Positions 34,045 through 45,159 of a stretch of DNA of 64,000 nucleotides are shown here, piece after piece. The notes under the pieces are model-generated. The model had not been told where the DNA came from. It was given only the letters and a program-made list of their open reading frames with translations, and searched no databases. The translations under genes and the position numbers were made by a program. The stretch's first letter is position 1, and each line of letters opens with the position of its first letter. Location: the NCBI RefSeq assembly GCF_014805625.2, contig NW_024003752.1:268197-332196 (forward strand). Direction: 5' to 3'. The stretch is from Glossina fuscipes (lineage: Eukaryota > Arthropoda > Insecta > Diptera > Glossinidae).

Positions 34045-35252
34045 TTATTTGATTTTTTTTTTATTATCTTTAATTTTAATGTTGTTGTTATCCTTAATTT
34101 TTACGACTTTATACGGTCCTAAATACTTATTGTGTAACTTATGCCCTACTTCATTTCTTTGTAAGACTAGATTGCCTACTCCTAGTGGGAAATTCTTAGT
34201 TTTCCTGTCGTAATTTATTTTTTGTTTTTCTTTTTCCTTATCTAATAGTATCCTAGCGCACGCGTATGCTATATCTAATCTATATTTGGTCTTTTTAGCG
34301 TAGTCGTCTATATTGTATTGTGGCTCAATGGTTTTGTTGTGATTTGTCAGTTGTGTTGGTGGCCTTGCAAACACTAGTTCATAGGGACAGTATTTATGTG
34401 TTGTGGAAGGTGTTGTGTTGAAACAATATTTTATCCAAACATCCTAATCATTCAATTCAGGCGATACATATGAACGGATGTATTCATTTAATGTTCGGTG
34501 GTTACGTTCCACAGTGCCGAGTGTCTGATGATGGTGGTCTGTTGATGTTACGTTGTCAATTTTAAGGTACTTACATAGATCGTTCGTTAGTGTTTTTTTG
34601 TATTCGGTTTCTTGATCCGTTACGAGTGCTTTCATGGGTCCGTAGTTTAGTATGAAATTTTCGAAGATTGCCTTTGCTACGGTTTTAGCACTTTGATCTG
34701 TGACCGGAATTGTTATTAAATATTTGGTAAGATCACAGATTAGTGTTATCGCATATTCGTTGCCTCTTTCGTCTTTGGTAATGAGCCGATGGTGTCAACT
34801 ACAACTGTGTCAAAAGCAGTTGCTGGTGTTGGTGTTAGGATTTTAGGAGTTTTGGTATGTGTTGCGATTTTAGCCTTTTGGTATAGTGAACATCCTTTGA
34901 CATGCTTAGCTATTGTTCTTGTCATTTGCGGCCAGTAATAGTACCTTCGTATTTTCGAGAAGGTACGTGTAATTCCTGTGTGACACTCTTCTATTAGGTC
35001 ATTGCGATATTTTTCTAAAATATTTTTGATTTCGGGCTTATTATTTTTGTCTATGGTTGTCACCTTTTGCAGCAGCGCTACTCTTATATTTTTTAATATC
35101 TTATTACCCATTGTTTTGAATTGATTTTGCGATACGGATTCGAAAATCTTCTCGCTTGGTGACACTTTGAATTTTGACATTTTTATTATACCGGCTTCTG
35201 TTTCAAGCTTTTTGAAAAACTGGCCTAAGTCGAGTTTTCTATCGGTATACAT
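34045..35252 (-). pseudogene. Integrase of the mdg1/412-like element
   Basis: Pieces in order on the minus strand: 35252-34746 with the zinc-binding region and core start (HTGITRTFSKIRRYYYWPQM, then VVVDTIGSLP with the first catalytic Asp); 34635-34444 with TDQETEYKKTL (second Asp) and HHHQTLGTVERNHRTLNEY with the Glu; and 34374-34045 with the C-terminal part (PLGVGNLVLQRNE and LGPYKVVKI). Frameshifts separate the pieces. The catalytic D,D,E residues appear to be kept. Integrase joins element DNA to the chromosome. Confidence 0.85.
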
Positions 35253-35275
35253 GTCCTTTATTTCGAATTTGCCAA

Positions 35276-35584
35276 TTATTTTCCTCCCATAATATGTTTG
35301 TCGGAGTCAAATTTTAGTTGTACAAATTTCCTTACGTCATTATTGTTAATGACTTCATAGACTTTGGGCTCCATATTCTTATGTTCGGCTACTTGTCGCT
35401 TTTCTGCGCAGTTATCTTTCTGCCGCGTTGCAGATCTTGTTATTACCTTATATATTTTGTTGTTTATTTTCTTGAGGTCGTTAATTGTTATGAGGGATAG
35501 GGCGTCCACTACGTGATTATGTTTCCCATGTTTCGTATATTTCCTTTTTAGTTGTTTTTTATGTAGCACAAGGAAGTTAATCAT
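35276..35584 (-). pseudogene. RNase H tail and tether of the mdg1/412-like element
   Basis: KYTKHGKHNHVVDALSLITI matches the conserved end of the gypsy RNase H domain (GK.N.VADALSRI), with Ser to Leu in the last block. The rest is the linker leading to integrase. The catalytic part of RNase H is missing. Confidence 0.75.
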
Positions 35585-35804
35585 TTTTAAATCTAAGTGG
35601 GTAGTTCCGAGTGATTTAGTAGTCCCTTTTCCGATGCCAAATATGTTAGTCGTGCATATTGTGTTTATGCTATTGTATTCGTTGTGTACGTATTTTAGTA
35701 ATGATATGTCAGTTCCTCTATCTATTAATAGGGTTTGTGGGTGATTTCTGCGTTCTTAACGTCTATAAAGTTACTCAGACTGAGGTTAAAGTGATATATC
35801 TTTT

Positions 35805-36161
35805 TTACTCGCTCAAGGGGGTTTGGTCGTTTTCCGACTGTGTTATTCTTACATTTCTGTTATTTCTTGCTCGTGCGTGATTGGGATTATTCCGACTTCC
35901 ATTGTTGTAATTATTGTTGCTACGGCGGTTGTTGGTATGTTCCCTGCGTTGGTAGTTATTACTGTAATTATATCGTACTCTATTGCGGCCCCGGTAATTA
36001 GTGGGAACGTTTGTTTTGTTCCTATAATAAAAAACTGTGGTACCGTTGCTGGATGCTTCTGTGCAACTATTTACGAACTTTGTTATTGCCTCGTTCATAT
36101 TATTGAAAGTTCGTGCTTCCATGATAAGTTTGACTTTATCTATGGAGCAGTTTCGTGTCAT
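35805..36161 (-). pseudogene. Gag C-terminal part of the mdg1/412-like element
   Basis: Includes SIDKVKLIMEARTFNNMNEA, then an Asn/Arg-rich tail (GRNRVRYNYSNNYQRRE) and NHARARNNRNVR, as in 412-type Gag proteins. No Cys-His zinc knuckle is seen. An overlapping ORF on the plus strand (35823-36245) is a shadow. Confidence 0.7.
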
Positions 36162-36430
36162 TGCTTAATGGCTTGCTGGGTGTTATATTTGGTAGCGAGC
36201 GTATTTGTCAGGGATTGGGCACTCAGGTATGGTGTATTTTACTGATATCACACATCCTTTTGTTTCTCTAGTTAAATGCATAATATATTGCGATTTTTTT
36301 TACTTTTGCCTTTAATTAGATTTCGATATAAAAAAAAAAGTTCGGCCTTGTGCGAGCTCATGGAGCAGCAGATTAGCTGATTATTCTTTTTAGGTTAAGT
36401 TTTTTTATTTTATTATTTTTTGCCTTTGGT

Positions 36431-36446
36431 CCTGTCACGGTCGCCA
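36431..36446 (-). promoter_or_regulatory. Primer-binding site, tRNA-Arg type
   Basis: On the minus strand TGGCGACCGTGACAGG follows the 5' LTR directly. This matches the tRNA-Arg site used by mdg1 and 412. Confidence 0.85.
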
Positions 36447-36753
36447 TGTAGTGGAAACACAGTTAAAGGTTCGTTTGAATAATTCTTTATTACGAATGCT
36501 TTTACTTCTGACTTACTATCTTACTATCTTACTATTATTGATTTTATTGATCTGTGGTCAGTAATTTATATAATAGCTTATTATGCGAACTTAAGCAAAA
36601 TAGTGGAATTACACTAGATTATTACTAAAGTTACATGTAAAGCTAGATTGCATTATATTAATTAGGTTTGCATTATGTGGAAATATAATAAAGTGTGAAC
36701 TAAGCATAAATCATTATTGAATGGGTAGGTGACGATAAATCGATAACGCTACA
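36447..36753 (-). repeat. 5' LTR of the mdg1/412-like element
   Basis: Begins TGTAGTGGAAACAC and ends GATAACGCTACA on the plus strand. Same termini as 33391-33750, with scattered differences. Confidence 0.9.
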
Positions 36754-37110
36754 GACGTCTATCACTTATTATCATTATCGGACTCTTTAAAGTCCATCGA
36801 CCGCAACATCGCTTAATACGCGCGATTTACCTATGTCGTACTTAAACTATTTTTTAACCTTAAAAAGTCGTTACGATTCGAAAGTGAAATGTTGTTAACT
36901 CTTATCGGTTGCCAAGCTTATCCATGTTTGCGATGGTTTAGGGGTTCATTTGCAATTTGGTCCTGTACCGCTTATAAGTGTGTTTCTATGCTGGTACATG
37001 CTTTGTTTTATTGTACTTATACTAATTTTTAATATTGATTAATATAAGTTTTGCTTTAAGTGCCAAATGAACTCGACTGCTATTTGTTTAAATAAATAAG
37101 TAATAGAAGC
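36754..37110 (+). mobile_element. Second CR1-like copy, right part after the LTR element
   Basis: Continues the match to 16590-16990: GACGTCTATCACTTATTATC, the ORF2 end ATGTCGTACTTAAACT, and the 3' UTR with ACTCGACTGCTATTTGTTT and AAATAAATAAG. Together with 33087-33390 it forms one 3' fragment of the element. Confidence 0.85.
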
Positions 37111-38330
37111 AACAATCGTATTTCATGAGTCGCCGCCATAAAACACATACGATTTTTTTAAAATAAGAGTTATAAAGTGCTTCAGCTTCAATAATTGAAG
37201 GCACTTCCAACAGAGGTTTGAAGTGATTTTTCGAGTGATGAGGAGGAGCTTGGATAAACGTTTATATATTGATTAACACAAATTGACTACTTATTAACAT
37301 TTAACAATATATTACTTACCTCTCATATATTCAATTTTTTTTTGTTTTTTGTCAAAGTAAAATGTTCTGAGCCAATAAAAAATATGGCTTATATGTCCAT
37401 TCAAAAAATGTTGCGAAAATCTTAAAGGAAAAAATTACTTTTTGTGCAAATTGTGCATGTGAACTCATCCTTTTTTGGTCATGAATTTCCTGTTTTGTTA
37501 TTTATTTATTTTGTTTATTAACTTCTTTTGGTTCAGCTGTCTGTAAATTAACAATTTGTTGGGAATTTATTTTTTTTTCAATTTACAGCTCTTTTCTTTT
37601 ATAAGTGCAAGTCTAAACAACCAATAATACAGCACAATTGTAGCGCAAAACTTAGGTTCCTTTCCTTTTGAGTAATATGAAAAACTATTCTTAACAGCTG
37701 TAGTAGTCATGTGATTCCACAAATCTCATAGTCATTAAAAAAAGCAGAATGCTATCACATACGCGTTCCCAAACAATGCGAAAAACGAAAACGTAAGCTA
37801 TCTTTTTCACGTACGTAATTTCTCTCTACTTCCATATAGATTTCTTACGATAACACAGTACATATAATACACATAAATGATGCACAAGTTTTTTGTTATT
37901 GTTCTGCTGTTCACTTTTACAATCGTTCCAGTTTTTTTTCGATTTATAGACAGCTTCTATCCAATATTTTTCTTGTTTGCAAAACAAAGGAATAACCATC
38001 ATTCTTTTCGCTAATTCACAAAAGCAATAACAATGCTATTCGGAACACTATATTCATATACTCTGCATTTTCGAAAATGATCTGCGGTGCAAAGGAACTT
38101 TTAGCCATAGATTTTTATTAGTATCCCTTATTTTCTAAACATAATTCTTAATACCTTTTTCTTTCCTAAAAAAAAAAAAAAAATCGGAGCCACAGATGTG
38201 ATAAGGGATGTATGTCGGTAGCAACCGTGAAAGCTCAACCTTACTCCACCTGTTGTGACACGGAGTGACAAAGTGTCACTCCCGCTGCACTTACTTATTC
38301 TAAAGGCATTACAAATATGCAATACTTCTA
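37111..38330. other. Non-coding stretch, no gene seen
   Basis: AT-rich with an A run near 38168. The ORF at 38128-38322 (minus) has no recognisable motif. The 3' edge of the non-LTR relic on the minus strand lies near 38330. Confidence 0.35.
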
Positions 38331-40310
38331 AGTCAAGACACCAATGGTTATCGTGATTCTTAGAGACAAAAACTCTCCGTTCATTCTCTTTCGTCGTGAC
38401 AAGCGTTCGCTTGTATTCGCTAAGGCATGCCTAAGTTCAGTCGTCAGCTTCAATACATTAGTTGCATTGGATCATCCCGCGCGTAGGAATTGTTTGTTTG
38501 CGAACTGCTCTACGTTTGCCAGACAATCCGCATGTCTACACTGATTTAGCGATAAGGTCAGCTTTCTCATGCAAAGATTTATTCTCGAAAACGCTACGCG
38601 GCCATGGGTAACTGTTCTCTTAATATTGACGCCGAAGGTACCTCAATTTACCTCATCAGAACGCCAAAATTTGACGGTTGGCTGGATGGGCTCAGGACGG
38701 GAATAGTCAGTTAACAATTTAATTACATTGTGATCGCTAACACCCTACCTTCCAGGAAAATTTAAACACTCCCAAAACTCTCCTATTCGCCATAGTAACA
38801 TCAATGTGATTAGCTCCAACTGCTATGCACGATTCGGGCACCTCTTCACTTGCGCAACCCAGAAACCCATTCTAATGTTTTGCTAAACCATAAAGGTTAG
38901 CAAGCGTTAGTGTCCACCCCCAGGATCAATAGGGTGCCACTGGCAGGTAGTAACAGCGAACCCTTATTCCTATGGTAACCATCCAGTTCCTTATTAAACT
39001 TAGAGTAGAGAGTAGCAAGAGGCAGCCCCCCATGTGAGAATTCAAAGAGAAACAGACACCATGGTTATTAACAAGCCGAAGTGTGGCTTCCAGATTGACA
39101 TCATTAACAATGACAGTTGAGTGGCTACTAGTGTCAAGAAATACCCGCATGTCCATGGGCAAGCCTCTAAACTTAGCCCGGCCCGCGAGTTTTTGCATTA
39201 TTTCAAAACGGCTGCCCATTTCGCTCATACTTTGGCCCAACTCACACATCGCATGATAATTGCTGTTGCAGTTATATTTCAGCATTAGATCCAGGGTAAT
39301 GTCGAGCAATAATTCGCGCTGCTGTACTCAAAACGCGCTGTAGACATAATTAGTTGTCCAGCAGGAAAACCCCTGAACACGCAATTAACAGCGTGCGGCG
39401 TTCGCACACACACCGTAACTATGGCAAATTCGACCACAGTGTCTACACACTTGACTCTAAAGTCCTCAAATTTGTGGTCATTACTTAAGCAGCGGAAATA
39501 GCTCGCAACCTCGTCGAAAGGACGTACTCGGAATGACATCCAGTCAGCGTACATCCTGCAAGAGTGAAAAAAACCTTCATTGTCTCGTTGGTTGCCTTTA
39601 GAACTATATTGGTGTCCTTACCGCCATCTGCCTACGATTTGGAAATCAAGCGAACCTTTTTATCGAACTCCTCATGTGAAGAGAAAAGAACCTTGAGATT
39701 CATCTTGTACACGTACTTTATGAAATGACATGGACTAATTTTCGGGAGGACAATCGGTGGAACAATAATCCTCGAGTCCACCTTGTCTTGAGCAGACACT
39801 TTGAACCCGGCTTCCCCGAACTTCGTATTGATCACGATTATGGCTTTTTCAACTGCGAACACCATGCGTACAACAATGCCGCTCGAGTGGATTAGATTAA
39901 TTATGCAGACCCGAACATCCAACCTCTGAACGACCTGCTCCGCAAACTTATTTACTACCTTTCAAGCACTTTCGAAATTACTACTGCTCCTAACCATAAC
40001 AGGCCAGGTTTCCACCGACGCAGTTGGGGGCAAAACAACGACAAAGCTGGCCTCTTCGCAAACACAATTTGTGTAGAGAAGAATGTTTAAATCGATGGAA
40101 GGCACGGGGCCCCTCTTCCAAAAAACCAAAAGAAACCCACGCATCACCAACTTCATTCCTATAAAAAATGCTATATGCTGTCGCTATTCTAACTTTACCT
40201 CTCACATAATTTTTAAAGTGTTTGTTAATTTTGGATATTGTACAAATTATAATTATTATTAATATTGTTATTACTACTGTAAATTGTACGTATAGGTGAC
40301 GGTGCAAAAC
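38330..40310 (-). pseudogene. R1-like non-LTR retrotransposon relic: ORF1 zinc knuckles and endonuclease
   Basis: Minus strand, 5' to 3': ORF1 pieces at 40156-39962 and 39922-39632; then 39554-39285 with VRPFDEVASYFRCLSNDHKF and a degraded series of CCHC knuckles ending HAVNCVFRGFPAGQLIMSTA, a pattern typical of R1-, SART- or Waldo-like Gag; then the endonuclease, 39180-38700, with GVDTNAN at about 38900, NHIDVTMA near 38820 and VSDHNVI near 38730. A piece of linker to the RT follows to about 38330. Many stops and shifts; no reverse transcriptase core seen. R1-like clade is an inference. Confidence 0.65.
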
Positions 40311-40556
40311 GATTATGTAGCCTATAATATAAGACGCCCGCTTATCTGAACCTCTGTTATCTTATGGGCGTTGCGCGCCAATTTTGCGTAACAAAGGATT
40401 GTCTTTTAGTCTGAACATTTTATTTCCTATTGAGCATTAAAGAAAAACTACACATTAGATCATATAAAATGTCACTGCTGCTTTTTCCGCGGTTTCGAAA
40501 TGCGTTTTGTAACAATTAATTCTAAGCTGACATGCCGTTGACGTTTGGTGCCTCCG

Positions 40557-40796
40557 CTATTCCTGACAGCAGGTCTTGCTCCACCAGTTGCAAAATTTCA
40601 TCGTCTTTTCGGGCAGAACGAGGTGCATCTCTTGTATCGAACTTTCCGGAAGGGAATCGGGAAAACCACTTCTGGCGCCTTCATTCGTGTTTGCGTTTTT
40701 ACCGTACACTTCACAGATTAATTTTTTATGTTTGCAGCATTTAACTTGGTTTATAGTAAAAAAGCAAGGCATAGTGTATTTCTTCAGATATTTCAC
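40557..40796 (-). pseudogene. Mariner-like transposase N-terminal relic
   Basis: LICEVYGKNA, then GARSGFPDSLPESSIQEM, resembles the N-terminal helix-turn-helix and APRSGRP linker of mariner transposases, with the part between them (normally about 25 residues) missing. KTCCQE-stop ends it. No catalytic residues are present. The match is short, so the call is tentative. Confidence 0.4.
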
Positions 40797-40929
40797 TCGT
40801 TTTCAAACTAACATAACTTTTTATACGAGCAAAGAGTTAGACTGTCCTTACAAAAAATTTAAGTTAAAATATCACCTTTCAAGCACATGTTCGTTTGAGA
40901 CAATCAATTGTGTGTTATCCGCATTATAA

Positions 40930-41820
40930 GCACTAACACCATCGCGCGGAAAAAATCGCGTAGATTTTTACATGACCTAAAAAGTGAAAAAAGTTGTAAA
41001 GATTCGAAGCTATAAACGTATGGATACATATGTCATTGATAAGCTAATTAGTTCAGAAGTAATAAAAGGTTTTAACTTTCACTCCACAGACACTCAATAG
41101 GCTGTTCCACCAAAGAAGCACGGACGAAACTTACTTATTGGAAGGCCCAAGGTCCACTCTACATTCTGCCCTACTATGCTCTCCTTTAGCCAAAAATTTT
41201 ATATGCAAGACCATAAAATTGGATTCGACGACCCCTGTAATCTATTCTCCGCACAAAAAAATAAGTATTTAATTTACTACTTTTTTTTTTGGTTTAAAAA
41301 AGGGATTATTGTTACATTTATTTTAAAGATTTTTATAGTGAAAAAAAATTCTTCAATATCTTTGTATTCAAAGTTCTATACTTTTTATTCTAACTTATAA
41401 TTAGGACTAGACGTGGTCATACTGAAAAATGAATTTATAATTTATTTCTTAAATCATCTATGAAAGAATCCTTGTAAATTTGACAAAAAACTTGATTTAA
41501 GAATCAACAAAAAAATATTGCTCAAAATATTGGTGGACAATCACTTAAGCAGACGACAATTAAATAGACGACAGTCGCCAATAACATCTATTCATCTAAG
41601 CAAATTCGCATTAATATTCGGTATAAACCAATGAACGTTACCTCAAATCTTTCTTTTAGGGTTGCGTCTGAAGAAAAACTTTAAAAGAAACATATAGAAC
41701 GCTTGTAGGAAATCAGTTATTTTCCATTTTGAAAATTAAACTGTATCCGAAATTAAATTTGTCAAGAAAAAACAACAATTTTGGCAAAAGTGAGTGCAAT
41801 TTTTTAAAATATCGGGCTAA
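40930..41820. other. Non-coding stretch, no gene seen
   Basis: AT-rich DNA. ORF 41176-41400 lacks any motif. Confidence 0.3.
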
Positions 41821-41824
41821 GTTA

Positions 41825-43130
41825 AGGAATGTTAACCAATATGTACGTTTATAGCACAATAAATCGCAGATTCCTTCTATGCTCATTCATTGAAGAGGAA
41901 GACAAATTTAACCGCGATGCCCAAGAAAAAATCATCATGGGACGGGCAAGAAAGACTTTGGAGGACATGTCTGACCTCTTATCGCTACCTCAAAACGAGT
42001 AAGTAAATTGTTTCCAATATTTACAAACGACGTATAAATATATCTTATCTAGTATGTAGAATTGTGCAAAATTTCCCTACTTTAAAAACGGCTTCCCATT
42101 ACATCGTTATGGGTGGCGTTGATAGCGGTATGCAAGTACCTCAATTCATGCAGTTGGGTTAGGAAGTTAAAGGATTGCTGCCACAATACATATAAACATT
42201 GCAACAACTTTAAAATATTATTATAAAATTCGCTTTTCTAAGATACAGTTCGTATCACTGGATCGTGGACATTTTGATCAAGAGAAACACATTTCAAAGT
42301 TCTTTTATTTACAATTATATTTCTTTAAATGTAGGATTATTCACAAATTATTTTTGGCAATACTTTCAACTGCTCAACTTATATATTCTTTTTCTACTAA
42401 CTCTACCTTCCACAAATATTCTATTTATACACATTTTTAACATTATATTACTAGTATCTAATTCTATAGTTTCATTTTTAATTGGTTAACCTGCTTTTCT
42501 GATACTGGTTTTCCTCGGCCGGCAGTTGCATAATGCGCTTGCGAAAGTGCACTTGGTTTTCCCTGTCTATTTTGCACTAATCGTTTTCATCAGCCGGCAG
42601 CTGCATTTCTGGGGAATTCATTATTCAATTAGCTGGAATGAACTGGATTTGGGATTTCCGTAACAATATAACCAGTTTTTGAAGCTATAAGTCGCACAAA
42701 AATTTACATAAAATTAAAATAAAAGTTAAAACTTTTACTTCCTACTTTGATTAAAAATAGGCTTTTTATGTACTGGATCTTGTCCTTTAATCATCCCCAG
42801 GAATTAAATGTAAAGTCTTGTAAGTCCATTAAGATCACATCAACATTCAAATTCATAGCCTAACGCAAATTCCACGTCATTTTCTTTTACCTTTATTTTG
42901 CATGCCTGCTACTGATTACTATATATGGCTTGTTTATACAAAGCAAACTAACGACAATTTGCCTCTCATTCCTCTTTCTTTGATTTAATACTACTGAAAT
43001 ATTTGACGGGAATATTGGAAAGTTGATGACAATGGTGCATCATGATTAGTCTCTTGGCGACAATCATTTTTCCCCCAAAAAAATACGGCAATAATCACGG
43101 CGACAATTGTCAGTTTAGATGATAACCCCC
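41825..43130 (+). repeat. Duplicated segment, copy 2
   Basis: Partner of 21850-22800. Here the first block is open for 56 codons from ATG 41829 (MLTNMYVYSTINRRF, then GRARKTLEDMSDLLSLPQN) and ends at the same donor-like CGA|GTAAGT near 41999. A repeat also found at 56590-57005 interrupts the copy at about 42215-42640. The downstream block (GACAATGGTGCAT, then CACGGCGACAATTGTC) lies at 43030-43120. Confidence 0.5.
42215..42640 (+). repeat. Interspersed repeat, copy 1
   Basis: Shares with 56590-57005 (reverse complement) the blocks AAATTCGCTTTTCTAAG, TTTATTTACAATTATATT, AAATGTAGGATTATTCAC, TCCACAAA.ATTCTA and CGTTTTCATC.GC..GCAGCTGCAT. About 400 bp. Could be an LTR or a non-autonomous element; termini not resolved. 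Confidence 0.65.
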
Positions 43131-44970
43131 TAATTTTCGATTATTTATCACTTATAAGTAACGATCACAGTAATTACAAACATGACAACCATAGTCGCGT
43201 TCAGAGCTATAATCGGTATGATCATAAAAATGACTGTTGCAATTTATAAAAGATTACAAATGTGCAAAAAGACAGTAATCATTATTAAGCAGAACAACAG
43301 AATGATTTTGATCAGGTTTCTTTTAAACTTAATGTCTCTTCACTTATTTTACCAAATTTGATCTTATGATCATATATTTCTGCTAGTTTTAATTATAAAC
43401 ATAAAGATTGAGAAAGTATTTCAATAAAGAAGTTCACTAGATTGAACTCACTTCACATTGACGTATGCCTTTCAAGTTGTTTGTACATTGGGGAATTTTT
43501 TTTAGTATTACATTGTTAACATTTATTAACAAAGTTCAACCATAGTTCTTCTTAAAAATAACTTTAAAAAAAAGAACATTTATTGTTTATGGATCTGGTT
43601 AGCAAGCCGTTATTTACTTCATTTCCTTTTCTATTCACTTCACATTTAAAAAAAGTTTTTTTTTGTTTTGGTTTTTTTCTTTTCTCCGCGTCAAAATCTG
43701 CAATTTTTGCTCGATTTTGTAAATTTTTTCTCGCAGGCATACCAACCTTTCTCTCAGACTATCATTCAACGTCGTTGAATTTAACAACCCTACATACTAC
43801 AATGCTACTGGATTGCATTTGTAACCAATGGTACAACATAAAATTCAAATGTTACAAATCGCAATCTACTTGATGAAAATTTGTTTCAATATTTCTACTG
43901 GTAGAAAGTAAATATGTGTAAAAGAAAAATGAGCAAACAATAGGTTTTTAGCAGATCGAAGGATTACGTGTACAGGTGCACAGGATCGTTATTTAATATA
44001 AAGATATCATATTGTATTGTGGTTTGTAGCGTCCGCGTACATTTGAAGCTTAGGGATTCCATTGGTCTACTTTGATCACTGCTTTATCCCAATAGAGTAG
44101 GAAATATCACAGTAATAGCTTACCGTTATGAAGAACTTCTATTCATAACTCTTTCTATCCGTAAATAACGCTATTATGCAAGAGAGAATTGAGAAAAGAG
44201 GAAAAGTCCAAAGTCCGTTTAAATGATTTGAGAATATTTCTTTTGCTTTGATGCTTTGATCTTGCAGTTGGTTTTTGGTGGTGAGTCGTTCGTTGTTCGT
44301 AGAAGAGTTCGAACTGAAGTTGTTAAAAAACATGTAAAAGAAAACAAAAAAAACATTTAATTAAAATAAAGGCCTGTGTAAAAAATAATACAAATTGACA
44401 ACAATTTTCGGTAATGACTTTAAAATTATATTAAATAACCGCAGGCATACAAAAAAAGGAAAAGAAAAACTGATCAAGGCTGCAACGGGTTATTCTAACA
44501 AAATTTTCGGCTCGTAATATGTGTAAGTAGGAGAATAGAAGACAAGAAAATTTTTGCTGATTTTTTCTTCGAACGACTACTTGTGTCATTTTTGGAAAAC
44601 TAGTAATTTGGAAAATATATATATGTACAAAAAAGCTCTAAATTTCATTGAATACATGGCACAAGACAAAAAAAAAAGGAAAATTTAAACAATTGCAGAA
44701 AGAATGATGAGGTCCGAAAGTGAACATTCGAGAAAAGGCGAGAAAAAAGGGCGAAGCTAATGTTAATTGTCTGACGAAAAAATCCTACTGTGGATTTGAG
44801 CAATGTGGAAAGCAATTTTTTATCAAAGGGAAAAGTAGGAAAATAAAGAAGCTAAGTATGTAAATATATTTTTATTTATTGATTGGGTTTCTTGAAAACA
44901 CAATTTAATTCTTTATGAATCCTTTATGAAGAGACAAATTTTTATTTAAATTTTATTTAACATTTATTTT
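43131..44970. other. Non-coding stretch, no gene seen
   Basis: AT-rich. ORFs at 43583-43873 and 44139-44333 lack motifs. Confidence 0.3.
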
Positions 44971-44972
44971 TA

Positions 44973-45153
44973 TTTATTATTATTATTATTATTATTATAA
45001 ATTTAGCCAGAGAATAAATTCTAAGACTAAAGTCTTAAAGCACTAGCATCTAAGGCTTTCGGCTTTATTAAAAACTATACCGCGCTTGATATTTGGAGCC
45101 ACGACCATTAATTTGCTAGTCGAGACTTTTGCCTACTCGGCCACTCAGGCGCA
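44973..45153 (-). repeat. tRNA-derived SINE, minus-strand copy, with ATT tail
   Basis: On the minus strand it starts GCGCCTGAGTGGCCGAGTAG, continues to GGCTCCAAATATCAAGCGC and GGTATAGTTTTTAATAAAG, and ends with an (AAT)n tail (44973-44998 on the plus strand as ATT repeats). Its head matches 5008-5085. The tail gives this copy a clear 3' end, as expected for a SINE. Confidence 0.7.
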
Positions 45154-45159
45154 TTATAT

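Larger units (their letters stand above)
33391..36753 (-). mobile_element. mdg1/412-like LTR retrotransposon, internally deleted
   Basis: Element of 3363 bp on the minus strand with both LTRs (33391-33750 and 36447-36753), a tRNA-Arg-type primer site, a polypurine tract, a gag C-terminus, an RNase H tail and integrase. Protease and most of the reverse transcriptase are gone, so it depends on other copies at best. It sits inside a CR1-like copy: the flanks are ACGACC on the left and GACGTC on the right, consistent with a short target duplication around GAC. The gag-to-RNase H junction falls near 35600-35800. Confidence 0.9.

Noticed and set aside
35823..36245. 140-codon ORF on the plus strand
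   Set aside because: It is antisense to the gag tail of the mdg1/412-like element, and its Val/Ile/Cys-rich composition is that of a shadow frame.
38344..38544. 66-codon plus-strand ORF
   Set aside because: It lies antisense to the non-LTR relic and shows no motif.
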